From Tessaracoccus antarcticus (lineage in GTDB: Bacteria; Actinomycetota; Actinomycetes; Propionibacteriales; Propionibacteriaceae): DNA of 64,000 nucleotides. Below, piece after piece: positions 33,408-46,034 of the stretch. The translations under genes and the position numbers were made by a program. The notes under the pieces were generated by a model that was not told where the DNA came from, searched no databases, and was given only the letters and a program-made list of their open reading frames with translations. Location: positions 1,116,001 through 1,180,000 of the forward strand of contig NZ_REFW01000001.1 of assembly GCF_003688855.1 (NCBI RefSeq), read 5' to 3'. Each line of letters opens with the position of its first letter. The stretch's first letter is position 1.

Positions 33408-35626
33408 GTCTGGGTGCTTCCTTCCACAAGGGACGCGACGGATGCAGCGGGTGTGCGCAATTGGGTGAAGTCCTCGTCGTTCACGGCGTCGACGTCGTCG
33501 GCGAGTTGGTGCCACTGTTCCATGCTGAAGGACGGGTCGGTGACGGTTGCCACTGCGCGGCCCTGTCGGTGGGTGAGGTGCACACGCTGGCCCGGCATGG
33601 GCTCCGGCAACTGGGACATGACGGTGAGGAGGTTGCGTCGCTCCGCGGGCCCGACACCCCGGACGTCGAGCGTGCAGTCCCAGCCGTGCTCCCGGAGTGC
33701 GTGTGCCCGGTCGGTGATACCGGAGCCGTTGGGCCACATCGCCAGTTCGTCACGCATCCGCGCCTCCAGTAGCCGGGCCCGCTTCACAGCCGTCTCGTCC
33801 GTGGAGACCACCGCGCCGCTTGCCACGTCCAGGAGGAAGGGCTCAGCGAGTCTGCGCATGCTGTTCACCCATTCAAGGCGCGTGGCATCCCGTTCAGCTG
33901 CGAGATCGGTGCTCAGGCGCTGGGCGGCGTGCAATTCCTCGGTGCGTGCGGCGTGGGTGGCCAGGATCGAGGCACCCGTAGCCAGCGCAAGGGGCGCCAG
34001 GACGTACATGACGACGGCCATGATGGAGCCGAGCTGGGAGCCCACCACGGTCTGCCACCCCAGGAAGATGACGCACGACGCCACGGTGGACACGATGACG
34101 GTGGCCGCGAGCGCCACAGCCTCCCGGAGGCGCCGGCCGGGGAGCGCCAGGACCATGAGGGCCCCCGCCAGCGACGGCGTCCACACGTCGTAGCCGTTGG
34201 TGCCCTCACGGGGTATCCATGCGTAGTTGGCGGCCACCAGGACGATGGCCAGCACCGTCAGGGCCACCGGCTGCCAGGACTTGAGGCCCGCTCTGCGCAG
34301 CTGGCGCATCCCGAGGGCTGAGACGGCGGCGGTCAGCAGCCAGATGAGGGTCACGCCGAGCGCGCTCGGCCCCACATCGAACACCAGGACATGGATGAGG
34401 CTGGCGGCGAGTACGGGCAGTGGCAGCCAGCTGATCATGGTGCGGGCCATGGGGCCGAACGGTTCCGGCCGGCCGAACGGCTCCGTCATCCACTCCAGCT
34501 TGACGGTGCTGCCGAACTGGCCCGACGTGATCTCGGCGTGGCCCCCTGCCTCCTCCATACGGCGCAGGATGCCCTCCGTGACGCCGAGGCGTCCCCCTGG
34601 GGGTGCATGCGGGTCGAAGCCGGGGCCGTCGTCGGCGACTGTGACACGGCAGCCGGAGCCGAACCTGGCGACCGTGACCATGGCATGCCCGCGGGCATGC
34701 TTGACCACGTTGCGGATGGCTTCCCGGGCAGCACCCACGACGGCCTCCCCGACGTGCGCCGGCACCTGGACATCCCGGCCGGAGAATTCGACGACGCACC
34801 CCTCCTGGGTCAGGGCTGGCTGCAGCTCGGCACGCAGCGACACCCAGCCGTGCCTGTCGAGGCTCTGGGAGCTTGCGCGCAGGTCCGCCACAGCGCCCGC
34901 GGCCAGTTCTCTCGCCTCGGCGGGGGTGGGGCGGGCCCAGTCCCTGAAGATGTGCTGCAGCGTGTGCAGGAGGGAGTCGTGGGCGAGGCGTATGCGTGCC
35001 CGGCGCTCAGCCTCCAGCATCTCCGCCCGGCGGGTCTCCTGTTCGCCATGGATCCGGCGCATCTGGCTGAGGCGCAGTTCCAGCAGCAGGTTCGTGAGGC
35101 AGGCCAGGCCGATGGCGAATGTCAGGATCGGGGTGATGGTGAAGACCAGGTCCAGCACCTGGATGCGCCAGTCGAGGTGGTGCACCACCGTCACCGTCGC
35201 CCAGCACCCCAGCGACAGGGCGGCCAGCCATGGCCACCTGCGCGGCCGCGGATGCAGGAGGATCAGGAACTGGAAGACGGGGCCCAGCCAGATGTTGGTC
35301 CGCCACTCCAGGCCCGGGAACGGGGGGGCCATCAGGAGACCGACGGTGATGAAGACGATTCCGAGGGTGGCGGCAGCCGTGATCACCCACGCCAGCCGTG
35401 ACGGGCGGAGGCACTCCACCACAATGAGGGCCTGCGCCGCGAGGCACAGGCCGACCCCGAGCCGCATGAGCGGGGGGTAGAGGGGATTCATGACGTCGCC
35501 ACCGGCCACCACGATGCCCAGCACCGACAGGAGGGCCACGCCGTAGCCCACCAGTTGGCGGCCCATGGCCGCCGGACTGGCCTGCTGTGAGGCGCCCACT
35601 CGGGCCGTCGGGCTGGGTCTTCCCAT
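33404..35626 (-). CDS. Sensor histidine kinase with two membrane blocks
   Basis: 740 residues from ATG 35626; the frame further upstream is a shadow of the MarR gene. The first half is a complete HisKA_3-type kinase: about six helices (25-180), H-box RIRLAHDSLLHTLQ with His216, N-box REAIRNVVKHA and G-box ADDGPGFD (332-338). After residue 390 a second membrane block (about 398-555, several helices) leads to a coiled-coil (AARTEELHAAQRLSTDLAAE) and a final 170-residue cytoplasmic part where no intact H-box or G-box is seen. This looks like a fusion or internal duplication with a decayed second kinase. Ligand unknown. Confidence 0.85.
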   Translation of the reverse strand: MGRPSPTARVGASQQASPAAMGRQLVGYGVALLSVLGIVVAGGDVMNPLYPPLMRLGVGLCLAAQALIVVECLRPSRLAWVITAAATLGIVFITVGLLMAPPFPGLEWRTNIWLGPVFQFLILLHPRPRRWPWLAALSLGCWATVTVVHHLDWRIQVLDLVFTITPILTFAIGLACLTNLLLELRLSQMRRIHGEQETRRAEMLEAERRARIRLAHDSLLHTLQHIFRDWARPTPAEARELAAGAVADLRASSQSLDRHGWVSLRAELQPALTQEGCVVEFSGRDVQVPAHVGEAVVGAAREAIRNVVKHARGHAMVTVARFGSGCRVTVADDGPGFDPHAPPGGRLGVTEGILRRMEEAGGHAEITSGQFGSTVKLEWMTEPFGRPEPFGPMARTMISWLPLPVLAASLIHVLVFDVGPSALGVTLIWLLTAAVSALGMRQLRRAGLKSWQPVALTVLAIVLVAANYAWIPREGTNGYDVWTPSLAGALMVLALPGRRLREAVALAATVIVSTVASCVIFLGWQTVVGSQLGSIMAVVMYVLAPLALATGASILATHAARTEELHAAQRLSTDLAAERDATRLEWVNSMRRLAEPFLLDVASGAVVSTDETAVKRARLLEARMRDELAMWPNGSGITDRAHALREHGWDCTLDVRGVGPAERRNLLTVMSQLPEPMPGQRVHLTHRQGRAVATVTDPSFSMEQWHQLADDVDAVNDEDFTQLRTPAASVASLVEGSTQT

Positions 35627-35728
35627 GGGAGATTGATAGCATGCCGAACCGGCGCGTGGGAGGGGTACCGCGTCAATGCCCGTGGTCAGCCACGCGGCTC
35701 CTTTGGCGGTTCGCCCTAGGATGGGGCA

Positions 35729-36244
35729 ATGGATACTCGCAGGGAAACACGCGGCGGACCGCTGCACGCCCTGCAATCGTTCACCGTCGAGGCGGAGCGC
35801 TACATGGAGGTGACCCGCCGGCTCGCTGGCCTGGGCCACAACGACGTGCACGCCCTGAGTGCAGTGGTCGAGGCGGCGGACCATGGGGAGATCATGACGC
35901 CGGGGGCATTGCGGCGACGGCTGGTCCTGTCGCCCGCCGCCACCACGGCGTTGGTGGACCGGCTCGTGGTCCACGGGCTCATCCGTCGCGAGCGGATGAC
36001 CACGGATGGCCGCACTGTTGCGCTGCTCGCCACTGACAGGGCGCGCCGCATTGGGCGTGACATGTTCGTCGTGCTCTCCGACTCCATCATGGAGCGCCTG
36101 CAGAAGTACCCCGCCGACGAGTTGGAGCGGTTCGTCGCCACCATCCACGAACTGACCGACGCCGCCCGCCAGGCGCGGGAGCAGCTGGAGAACTCGTCGG
36201 TGCCTGATGCGGCCGATCTCAGGGATGTTGTGCCCTCCGCCTGA
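35729..36244 (+). CDS. MarR family transcriptional regulator
   Basis: 171 residues. The winged-helix core is HNDVHALSAVVEAADHGEIM, TPGALRRRLVLSPAATTALVDRLVVHGLIRRE and the wing MTTDGRTVALLATDRARR. It lies 29 bases before crtE on the same strand, and a palindrome (TTCGAC-A-GTCGAA) fills the gap. In corynebacteria a MarR protein next to crtE (CrtR) represses the carotenoid operon and responds to GGPP-type intermediates. By position this could be its functional counterpart, though CrtR there is divergent. The gene is also divergent from the kinase gene, 102 bases apart. Confidence 0.88.
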   Translation: MDTRRETRGGPLHALQSFTVEAERYMEVTRRLAGLGHNDVHALSAVVEAADHGEIMTPGALRRRLVLSPAATTALVDRLVVHGLIRRERMTTDGRTVALLATDRARRIGRDMFVVLSDSIMERLQKYPADELERFVATIHELTDAARQAREQLENSSVPDAADLRDVVPSA

Positions 36245-36254
36245 GCGGGGGTGC

Positions 36255-36267
36255 TTCGACAGTCGAA
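36255..36267. promoter_or_regulatory. Palindrome between the MarR gene and crtE
   Basis: TTCGAC and GTCGAA flank one central A, immediately upstream of the crtE start. It is a candidate operator or translational-control site; function is not shown. Confidence 0.4.
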
Positions 36268-36273
36268 AGGTCC

Positions 36274-37368
36274 ATGGTGTTCAATGGCGGCATGGGGACG
36301 CTTGCCGACACCAGCCCTGCACTGCTGCGAGGGTGGCTACTGGGTGTGGAGAGGGAACTTTCCGACGTCCTGACGCACCTGACGGGGCGCATCCGCCGCA
36401 TGCACCCCGACGCCGCCGCCATGGGGGAGGCGCTCTCCCGTGCCGCCCTCGGGGGAAAACTCATCCGCCCGCGCCTGCTGGGCGCAGTCGTGGAGGCCTA
36501 CGGGGGTGTCCTCGGCCCTGACGCCTCCCGCGTCTCCGTGGCGCTGGAACTGCTGCACACCTGTCTGGTGGTGCACGACGACGTCATCGACGATGACCTC
36601 ACCCGTCGCGGCCGCCCCAACGTGGCGGGAGAATTCGCCGCGCTGCATGCACAACGCTCCGGTCAGCGTGTGGACCACGCCGCGGGCCGCACCGACGCCA
36701 AGGGGATCGCGCTGATCGCCGGTGACCTCGCCCTGGCGACCGTCTTCCGGCTGGCGCAGCAGGCCCCGGAGGCCGTGCGCGAGCGGGTGTGTGACCTCGT
36801 GGACGAGGCGCTCGTCGCCTCCGCCGTCGGGGAGTACCTGGACGTGGTGCAGTCCTGGCCCGGGACACAACCCAGCGAGGGGGACATCCGCGCGGCCGCA
36901 CACCTGAAGACGTCGGTGTACTCATTCGAGACACCGTTGCTGGTGGGCGCTCTGTTGGCGGGTGCCCCCGCCACCCATGTGGAGGCGCTGCGTGCCGCCG
37001 CCCGCGACATGGGGGAGGCGTACCAGGTGGTCGACGACGTCCTGGGCGCGTTCGCGCACGACACGGTGCTGGGACGCGAGATCGCGTCCGACCTCGAGAA
37101 CCACCGGGAGACCGCTGTCATCGCCGCCGCCCGCACCACGCCGAACTGGCCACGGATCGATGCGCTGCGCTCAGGCCCCCTGAACGTCCACGGCGTGGCC
37201 CAGCTGAGGCATGAGCTGCTCGCATCGGGTGCCAGAGAACTGGCCATGGGCAAGGCCGATGACCTCCTGGAGAATGCCTTCATCTCCCTGGAGAGGGCCG
37301 GGGTGCCGTCGTCGCTGCGCGCCGAGCTGGTGCAGCTGCTGGACTCCATGCTGGGACGGGCACGGTGA
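36274..37368 (+). CDS. crtE: Geranylgeranyl diphosphate synthase (polyprenyl synthetase)
   Basis: 364 residues (ATG 36274; MGTLAD at 36292 is an alternative). It condenses IPP with allylic diphosphates. The first Asp-rich motif is VVHDDVIDDDLTRRGRP, with Lys/Arg in GGKLIRPRLLGAVV. The second is QVVDDVLGAFAHD, the DDxLG variant common in actinobacterial GGPP synthases, rather than DDxxD. It starts the crtE-crtB-crtI set, so C20 product is likely. Its stop overlaps the crtB GTG as GTGA. Confidence 0.9.
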   Translation: MVFNGGMGTLADTSPALLRGWLLGVERELSDVLTHLTGRIRRMHPDAAAMGEALSRAALGGKLIRPRLLGAVVEAYGGVLGPDASRVSVALELLHTCLVVHDDVIDDDLTRRGRPNVAGEFAALHAQRSGQRVDHAAGRTDAKGIALIAGDLALATVFRLAQQAPEAVRERVCDLVDEALVASAVGEYLDVVQSWPGTQPSEGDIRAAAHLKTSVYSFETPLLVGALLAGAPATHVEALRAAARDMGEAYQVVDDVLGAFAHDTVLGREIASDLENHRETAVIAAARTTPNWPRIDALRSGPLNVHGVAQLRHELLASGARELAMGKADDLLENAFISLERAGVPSSLRAELVQLLDSMLGRAR

Positions 37369-38255
37369 CAACTGCCTCAGCGCTGGCGAGCGCCGAGCGG
37401 TACACGCGCTGCGCCCACGCCTGCGCGGCCGGCGTGATCCGTGGCTACTCGACCTCCTTCGCCATGGCCACCCGGCTGCTTCCACCCACTGTTCGACGCG
37501 ACATCTCCAGCGTCTACGCCCTCGTGCGGGTGGCCGACGAAGTGGTCGACGGCGCCGCCGAGGGTGCAGGTCTCGACCTGGATCGGGCCGGGGCCCGCCT
37601 CGATGCCCTGGAGGCCGACGTGGCGCGCGCCACCGAGGAGGGCTTCAGCGAGAACATGGTGGTGCACGCCTTCGCGGACGTGGCGCGCCGCACCGGCATC
37701 CCCGGCGACGTCGTCACCCCGTTCTTCACGTCCATGCGCACTGACCTGACCCGCAGCGTCCACGACGATGCATCCTTCACCGAGTATGTGTACGGCTCCG
37801 CCGAGGTGGTGGGTCTCATGTGCCTGCACGCCTTCTTCGGCGATGCCGGCCTGCCGGTGGCGCATCGCGAGCAGTTGGTGACGGGCGCGCGCCGGCTGGG
37901 TGCCGCGTTCCAGAAGGTCAACTTTTTGCGCGACCTCGATGCCGACGCCGACGCCCTGGAGCGCGCCTACTTCCCGGGTGTGGACCCGGCCCGCCTGGAT
38001 GAGCCCACCAAGCAACGACTCGTGCGCGACATCGATGACGACCTGGCGGCCGCCGCCGAGGCCATCCCGCTGCTGCCCAGGGGTGTGCGCCCGGCCGTGC
38101 AGGTGGCCCACGACCTGTTCGCGGCACTGAACCGCCGCATCCGCAACACCGGTGCCGACGTGGTGCGCTCCAGCCGCATCCGGGTGCCCGACACGACCAA
38201 GGTGGCCATCGCTGCGCGAGCAATGGCCCGACACAGATGGGGGAGGCGCTCATGA
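37365..38255 (+). CDS. crtB: Phytoene synthase
   Basis: 296 residues from a GTG. It joins two GGPP to phytoene. Trans-isoprenyl-diphosphate head-to-head synthase motifs are seen: YSTSFAMATRLLPP, the Asp-rich RVADEVVDG (residues about 57-65) and FQKVNFLRDLDADADALERAYFP with the second Asp motif and Tyr/Phe-Pro. Overlaps both neighbours by 4 bases (GTGA at the start, ATGA at the end), so the three crt genes are translationally coupled. Confidence 0.92.
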   Translation: MTTASALASAERYTRCAHACAAGVIRGYSTSFAMATRLLPPTVRRDISSVYALVRVADEVVDGAAEGAGLDLDRAGARLDALEADVARATEEGFSENMVVHAFADVARRTGIPGDVVTPFFTSMRTDLTRSVHDDASFTEYVYGSAEVVGLMCLHAFFGDAGLPVAHREQLVTGARRLGAAFQKVNFLRDLDADADALERAYFPGVDPARLDEPTKQRLVRDIDDDLAAAAEAIPLLPRGVRPAVQVAHDLFAALNRRIRNTGADVVRSSRIRVPDTTKVAIAARAMARHRWGRRS

Positions 38256-39787
38256 CGGCACAGTCAGCAGTGGTGATCGGCGGGGGCATCGCCGGCCTGG
38301 CGACGGCAGCCCTCCTGGCCAGGGACGGGTACGCCACCACCGTCGTGGAGCGCCACGACGAGCTGGGGGGGCGCGCCGGCATCCTCCGCGACTCCGGCTT
38401 CACGTTCGACACCGGCCCGTCCTGGTACCTGATGCCCGAGGCGTTCGAGCATTTCTTCGAGCTGTGCGGCACCACCGCCGCCGCGGAGCTGGACCTGACA
38501 CCCCTGGACCCCGGCTACCGCGTGTTCTTCCAGGGCGACGACGAGCCCGTGGACGTGCGCCCGGGCCTGGCGGAGGCCACCGCGCTGTTCGAGTCACTGG
38601 AGCCCGGCTCCGGTCCGGCACTCGAGAAATACCTCGATGGCGCCCGCGACTTCTACGACACCGCCACGCAGCGGTTCCTCTACACCACGTTCTCCGACCC
38701 GCGGGCCTTCCTGGACCCCGTCCTCATCAAGCAGGTCCGCACGCTGGTGCCGTTGCTCACACGGTCCCTGGCCGACCACGTGGCGCGCTCCTTCACGGAC
38801 CACCGCCTGCGCCAGATCCTCGGGTACCCCGCCGTGTTCCTGGCCACCGCACCGGACCGTGCCCCCAGCCTGTACCACATCATGAGCCGGCTCGACCTCC
38901 TCGACGGCGTCGCCTACCCCATGGGCGGAATGCACACCGTCATCGACGCCATCGAACGCCTCGCACGTGCCGCGGGCGTGGAGATCCTCACCGGTACGGA
39001 GGTGACCAGGGTGGCGACCACCGGAGGCCGCGCCACCGGCGTGGAGCTGGCCGACGGCCGAACGCTGCCCGCCGACATCGTCGTGGGTGCATGTGATCAG
39101 CACCACCTGGAGACCCGTCTCCTCGATGCCGCTGACTCGTCCATGCCCGCCAGGAAGTGGGACAAACGCGACCCGGGCATGGGTGCGCTGCTCATGATGC
39201 TGGGGGTTGATCGTCGCCTGCCCGGTCTGCTGCACCACAACCTGCTGTTCACCCGCGACTGGGACACCAACTTCGGCGACATCTTCGGCGATCACCCCCA
39301 GCTCCCCGTCCCCGCCTCCGCCTACGTGTGCGCGCCGTCGGTCACTGACCCCGACGTGGCGCCGGAGGGGTCCGAGAACCTGTTCGTGCTGGTTCCCATC
39401 CCCGCCGACCCCACCCTGGGCCCGGCCGACTCCGGCCGGATGAAAGCCTTCGGCGATTCGGTCATCGCGCAGATCGCGGACTGGGCCGGCATCCCGGACC
39501 TGGCGGAGCACATCGTGGTGGACCACCGCGTCGGCCCCTACGAGTTCGTCGACATCCACCACGCCTGGCAGGGCACGGCGCTCGGCCCGGCGCACACGCT
39601 GCGGCAGAGCGCGTTCTTCCGCGGACGGGTGAAGTCCCGCACGGTGGAGGGCCTGTACTACGCGGGCGGCTACACCGCGCCCGGCGTGGGCCTGCCCATG
39701 TGCCTCATCAGCGCCGAGAATGTCATCAAGTCCCTGCGCGGCGACACCTCCGGCGGCCCCATGACCACGCCTCTGCAGCCGCGGTAG
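38252..39787 (+). CDS. crtI: Phytoene desaturase
   Basis: 511 residues from ATG 38252. It removes hydrogens from phytoene stepwise to lycopene or an intermediate. The N-terminal FAD site is AVVIGGGIAGLATAALLARDG, followed by ELGGRAGILRDSGFTFDTGP. The C-terminal signature YYAGGYTAPGVGLPMCLISA is complete. The protein lacks a membrane anchor. No lycopene cyclase, elongase or ketolase is in the window, so the final pigment cannot be predicted. Confidence 0.93.
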   Translation: MTAQSAVVIGGGIAGLATAALLARDGYATTVVERHDELGGRAGILRDSGFTFDTGPSWYLMPEAFEHFFELCGTTAAAELDLTPLDPGYRVFFQGDDEPVDVRPGLAEATALFESLEPGSGPALEKYLDGARDFYDTATQRFLYTTFSDPRAFLDPVLIKQVRTLVPLLTRSLADHVARSFTDHRLRQILGYPAVFLATAPDRAPSLYHIMSRLDLLDGVAYPMGGMHTVIDAIERLARAAGVEILTGTEVTRVATTGGRATGVELADGRTLPADIVVGACDQHHLETRLLDAADSSMPARKWDKRDPGMGALLMMLGVDRRLPGLLHHNLLFTRDWDTNFGDIFGDHPQLPVPASAYVCAPSVTDPDVAPEGSENLFVLVPIPADPTLGPADSGRMKAFGDSVIAQIADWAGIPDLAEHIVVDHRVGPYEFVDIHHAWQGTALGPAHTLRQSAFFRGRVKSRTVEGLYYAGGYTAPGVGLPMCLISAENVIKSLRGDTSGGPMTTPLQPR

Positions 39788-39840
39788 GCGAGCCGACGCA
39801 TTCCCGACCGGGCGGGCCCATCGACGATAGCCTTGCCTGC

Positions 39841-40836
39841 ATGCAGACGATTCGTTGGGGAATCATCGGGGCAGGCTGGATCGCCGACACCATGGCCGGC
39901 GACTTCCAACTGGTCCGCAACTCCGAGCTGACGGCCATCGCGTCCCGAAAACTCGGGAAGGCCGAGGCGTTGGCGCGCAAGCACCGCGTGCCCAAGTCCT
40001 ACGGCAGCTACATGGGGTTGCTGGATGATCCCGACATCGACGTGGTCTACATCGCCACCCCGCACCCCCACCACCGCGACATCGCCCTGGCCGCCATCGA
40101 GCGCGGCAAGGCAGTGCTGGTGGAGAAGGCGTTCACCGCCACCCATGCCGGGGCCGTGGAGGTGGTGGAGGCCGCACGCGCCAAGGGCGTCTTCTGCATG
40201 GAGGCCATGTGGACACGGTTCCTGCCGGCGATCGCAGCAGCCCGTGAGGTGGTGGCCTGGGGTCGCATCGGGGAGGTTCTGGGCGTGCAGGGCGACCTGT
40301 GCGCCTACCGGGAGTACGACCCGAACCACCGTCTCTTCTCCCACGAAACCGCTGGCGGCGCCATCCTCGACCTCGGTGTCTACGTCATCTCCTTCGCCCA
40401 GTCATTCCTCGGGGAGGCTCAGAGAATCGAGTGCGTCGGGCGGCTTGCGCCCAACGGCACCGACGCCGCCGCCTCCATGAGCATCGGCTACGCCAGCGGT
40501 GGGCTGGCCACCCTGGCCTGCGGCTTCGACGGTCACGGTCCCGCGCGCATGTCCATCTACGGCACCAAGGGATGGATCGAGGTGGAGCCCCGGTTCCACC
40601 ACCCCACCACCTTGTCCGTGCACCGCACCGGGGTCTTGCCGCGCATCATCGAGGCCAACATGACGGGCCGCGGCTACGCCCACGAGATCAACGAGGTCAG
40701 CGAACGTCTGCTGGCCGGCGACACCCAGTCCATGACGATGCCCCTGTCGGACACCCTGGAGGTGATGCGGGTGATGGAGGACTGCCTGTCCCAGCTCGGC
40801 ATCCATCACAGGGAAGCCGACCTCAACATCCGCTGA
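39841..40836 (+). CDS. Gfo/Idh/MocA family oxidoreductase
   Basis: 331 residues from ATG 39841. N-terminal NAD(P) Rossmann fold RWGIIGAGWIADTMAGDF, conserved VVYIATPHPHHRD and the catalytic-Lys motif GKAVLVEKAFT. The C-terminal domain contains GGAILDLGVYVISFA, the substrate-side signature. Such enzymes oxidise or reduce sugars and inositols; dimeric dihydrodiol dehydrogenase-like members share this layout. Substrate unknown. It follows crtI by 53 bases but probably works independently. Confidence 0.92.
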   Translation: MQTIRWGIIGAGWIADTMAGDFQLVRNSELTAIASRKLGKAEALARKHRVPKSYGSYMGLLDDPDIDVVYIATPHPHHRDIALAAIERGKAVLVEKAFTATHAGAVEVVEAARAKGVFCMEAMWTRFLPAIAAAREVVAWGRIGEVLGVQGDLCAYREYDPNHRLFSHETAGGAILDLGVYVISFAQSFLGEAQRIECVGRLAPNGTDAAASMSIGYASGGLATLACGFDGHGPARMSIYGTKGWIEVEPRFHHPTTLSVHRTGVLPRIIEANMTGRGYAHEINEVSERLLAGDTQSMTMPLSDTLEVMRVMEDCLSQLGIHHREADLNIR

Positions 40837-40881
40837 CCTGAACCCCCGTGATGAGGCTGGCGTTCACGGATCAGGTGTTCT

Positions 40882-42795
40882 TCAGCTGGCCTCAGCCGTG
40901 GAGTCCGACAGCGCCGGAGCCCGGACACCGCGACCCTGTGCGTCGATGGGCATGAGGCTTCGCGCCCCGCGCCCGGCCGACAGCGCCCGGAGCGCGTTGA
41001 GGATGGCCGCGAGGTCCACGACCTCCTGGGTGGCGGCGCCGACGATGGCCGGCAGGAAGCCGAACGCGGCCACCAGCATGAGACCTGCGCTCAGCGCGAT
41101 GCCCAGCCAGATGCTCTCCAGCGCCACCTTTATGGTGCGCTGGCTGATGGCCATGGCGTCGGCGGTGCGCGACAGGGCGTCGGCCATGATGACCACGTCG
41201 GCGGTTTCGCTGGCGGCCGTTGAGCCGCGGGCGCCCATGGCGATACCCACGTCGGCGGCCGCGAGGGCGGGGGCGTCGTTGACGCCGTCACCGATCATCA
41301 CGACGGGCCGCTCCAGCGTGCGTAGGACCGCCACCTTGTCCTGTGGCATCGCCTCCGCGTGCACGCGGGTGAGCCCGGCCGCGGCCGCGATGCTGTCGGC
41401 GGTCGCCTGCAGGTCCCCGGTGACCATCATCACCTCGTCGGCGCCCATGGAACGGAACGCTGCCACCGTGGCGGGGGCGTCGTCGCGGAGGCGGTCGCTC
41501 ATCATGAGGGTTCCCGCGAAGGTCCCGTTGATGGCCACCCAGATGGCCAGGTGGCCGCTGGTCACCGTGATGGTGGGTACGTCGTCGACGAACTGGGCCA
41601 CGAAGCTCCGCTTGCCCACCACCACGGTGCCCACGGGCAGTTCCGCGACCACACCGTTGGTGGCGTGCTCCGAGGCGGTGCTCGCCTCGCAGGTGTCCAG
41701 CCCGCGGTGCGCGGCGGCGAGTCGCACGGAGTCCGCGAGAACGTGCGTGGAGTACTGCTCGGCGGAGGCCGCAGCCGCCAGCACGTCATCGGCGCTCCAC
41801 CCGTTCTCGGGGTGCACCGCCTCCAGGGACGGCTGGCCGTAGGTGAGGGTGCCCGTCTTGTCGAACACGACGGTCTTCACGCGGGACAGCTTCTCCAGGG
41901 TGCCACCACCCTTGACGATGATGCCGGCTCGTGCGGCGCGGCTCATGCCGCCCATGAACGCCACGGGGGCGGCGATGAGCAGGGGACACGGAGTGGCCAC
42001 CACGAGGACCTCGGCGAACCTGACCGGGTCTCCGGAGAAGAACCAGGCCAGTCCCGCCAGCACGAGCGAGGCGATGGTGAAGGGCACGGCGTACCGGTCG
42101 GCGAGCCGCACCAGGGGGGCCCTGCTCTGGCTGGCCTCCTCGACGAGGGCGACGATGCGCTGGTACTGGCTGTCCTCCACCCGGGCGGTGACACGCATCG
42201 TGAGGGCCCGGCCGCCGTTCACGGAGCCGCTCAGCAGGCGGTCCCCGGTGGTGACCTGCACGGGCATGCTCTCGCCGGTCAGCGCGGACTCGTCGAGGGC
42301 AGCGTCCACAGATGTGAGGGTGCCGTCGACGGGCACCACCTCGGCGGGGCGCACGAGCAGGGTGTCCCCGATCCTGATCTCGCTGACGGGGACGTCGGTC
42401 ACTTCAGCGGTGCTGGTGGTGTAGCGGTGGCCGGTCTGGGGGGAGCGCGACAGGAGGGATGTCAGTTCGCGGCGCGCCCGGCCAGCGGCGTAGTCCTCCA
42501 GCGCCTCGCCGCCCGAGAGCATGAGGACGATCACGAGGCTGGCCAGGTATTCGCCCACCGCCACCGTGGACACGATGGCCGTCACGGCAAGGATGTCGAT
42601 GCCCCAGTGGCCGCGCAGCACGTCGCGCACCATGCCGACGGTGGTCCACGCGGCGACACCCAGGGCGAATGCGCTGGCGAGCCACTGCGCTGCCTGGCCC
42701 TGACCGAGCGCGAGCAGGACGATGACCAGAGCGGCGACCCCCAGCGTGGCGAGCACGACGGGGTAGCGCCGGGCAGACTTCACAAGGCGTTCCAT
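40882..42795 (-). CDS. Heavy-metal P1B-type ATPase
   Basis: 637 residues. It pumps a transition metal across the membrane. Features in order: two pairs of helices, the actuator motif DESALTGESMPV, the metal-site helix VATPCPLLIAAPVAFMG, the phosphorylation site VVFDKTGTLTYG and the hinge GDGVNDAPALAAADVGIAMG. There is no N-terminal HMA metal-binding domain. The APCPL-like metal site is of the zinc/cadmium/cobalt branch rather than the CPC copper branch. The usual SEHP motif is altered (ASAEQYSTHVLA). Convergent with the Gfo/Idh gene. Confidence 0.9.
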   Translation of the reverse strand: MERLVKSARRYPVVLATLGVAALVIVLLALGQGQAAQWLASAFALGVAAWTTVGMVRDVLRGHWGIDILAVTAIVSTVAVGEYLASLVIVLMLSGGEALEDYAAGRARRELTSLLSRSPQTGHRYTTSTAEVTDVPVSEIRIGDTLLVRPAEVVPVDGTLTSVDAALDESALTGESMPVQVTTGDRLLSGSVNGGRALTMRVTARVEDSQYQRIVALVEEASQSRAPLVRLADRYAVPFTIASLVLAGLAWFFSGDPVRFAEVLVVATPCPLLIAAPVAFMGGMSRAARAGIIVKGGGTLEKLSRVKTVVFDKTGTLTYGQPSLEAVHPENGWSADDVLAAAASAEQYSTHVLADSVRLAAAHRGLDTCEASTASEHATNGVVAELPVGTVVVGKRSFVAQFVDDVPTITVTSGHLAIWVAINGTFAGTLMMSDRLRDDAPATVAAFRSMGADEVMMVTGDLQATADSIAAAAGLTRVHAEAMPQDKVAVLRTLERPVVMIGDGVNDAPALAAADVGIAMGARGSTAASETADVVIMADALSRTADAMAISQRTIKVALESIWLGIALSAGLMLVAAFGFLPAIVGAATQEVVDLAAILNALRALSAGRGARSLMPIDAQGRGVRAPALSDSTAEAS

Positions 42796-42896
42796 GCCCC
42801 TGTTCTACCCTCAACCTCCCGGGGATACCAGCAAGGTTAGGCTCCCCACACCGCCAGATCCGGGTCCGCGACGGGTCCGGTCGGCGGCGCGGGGAC

Positions 42897-46034
<3,138 letters not shown>

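Noticed and set aside
41359-42840. 493-codon + strand frame
   Set aside because: Antisense of the P-type ATPase; no recognisable motif.
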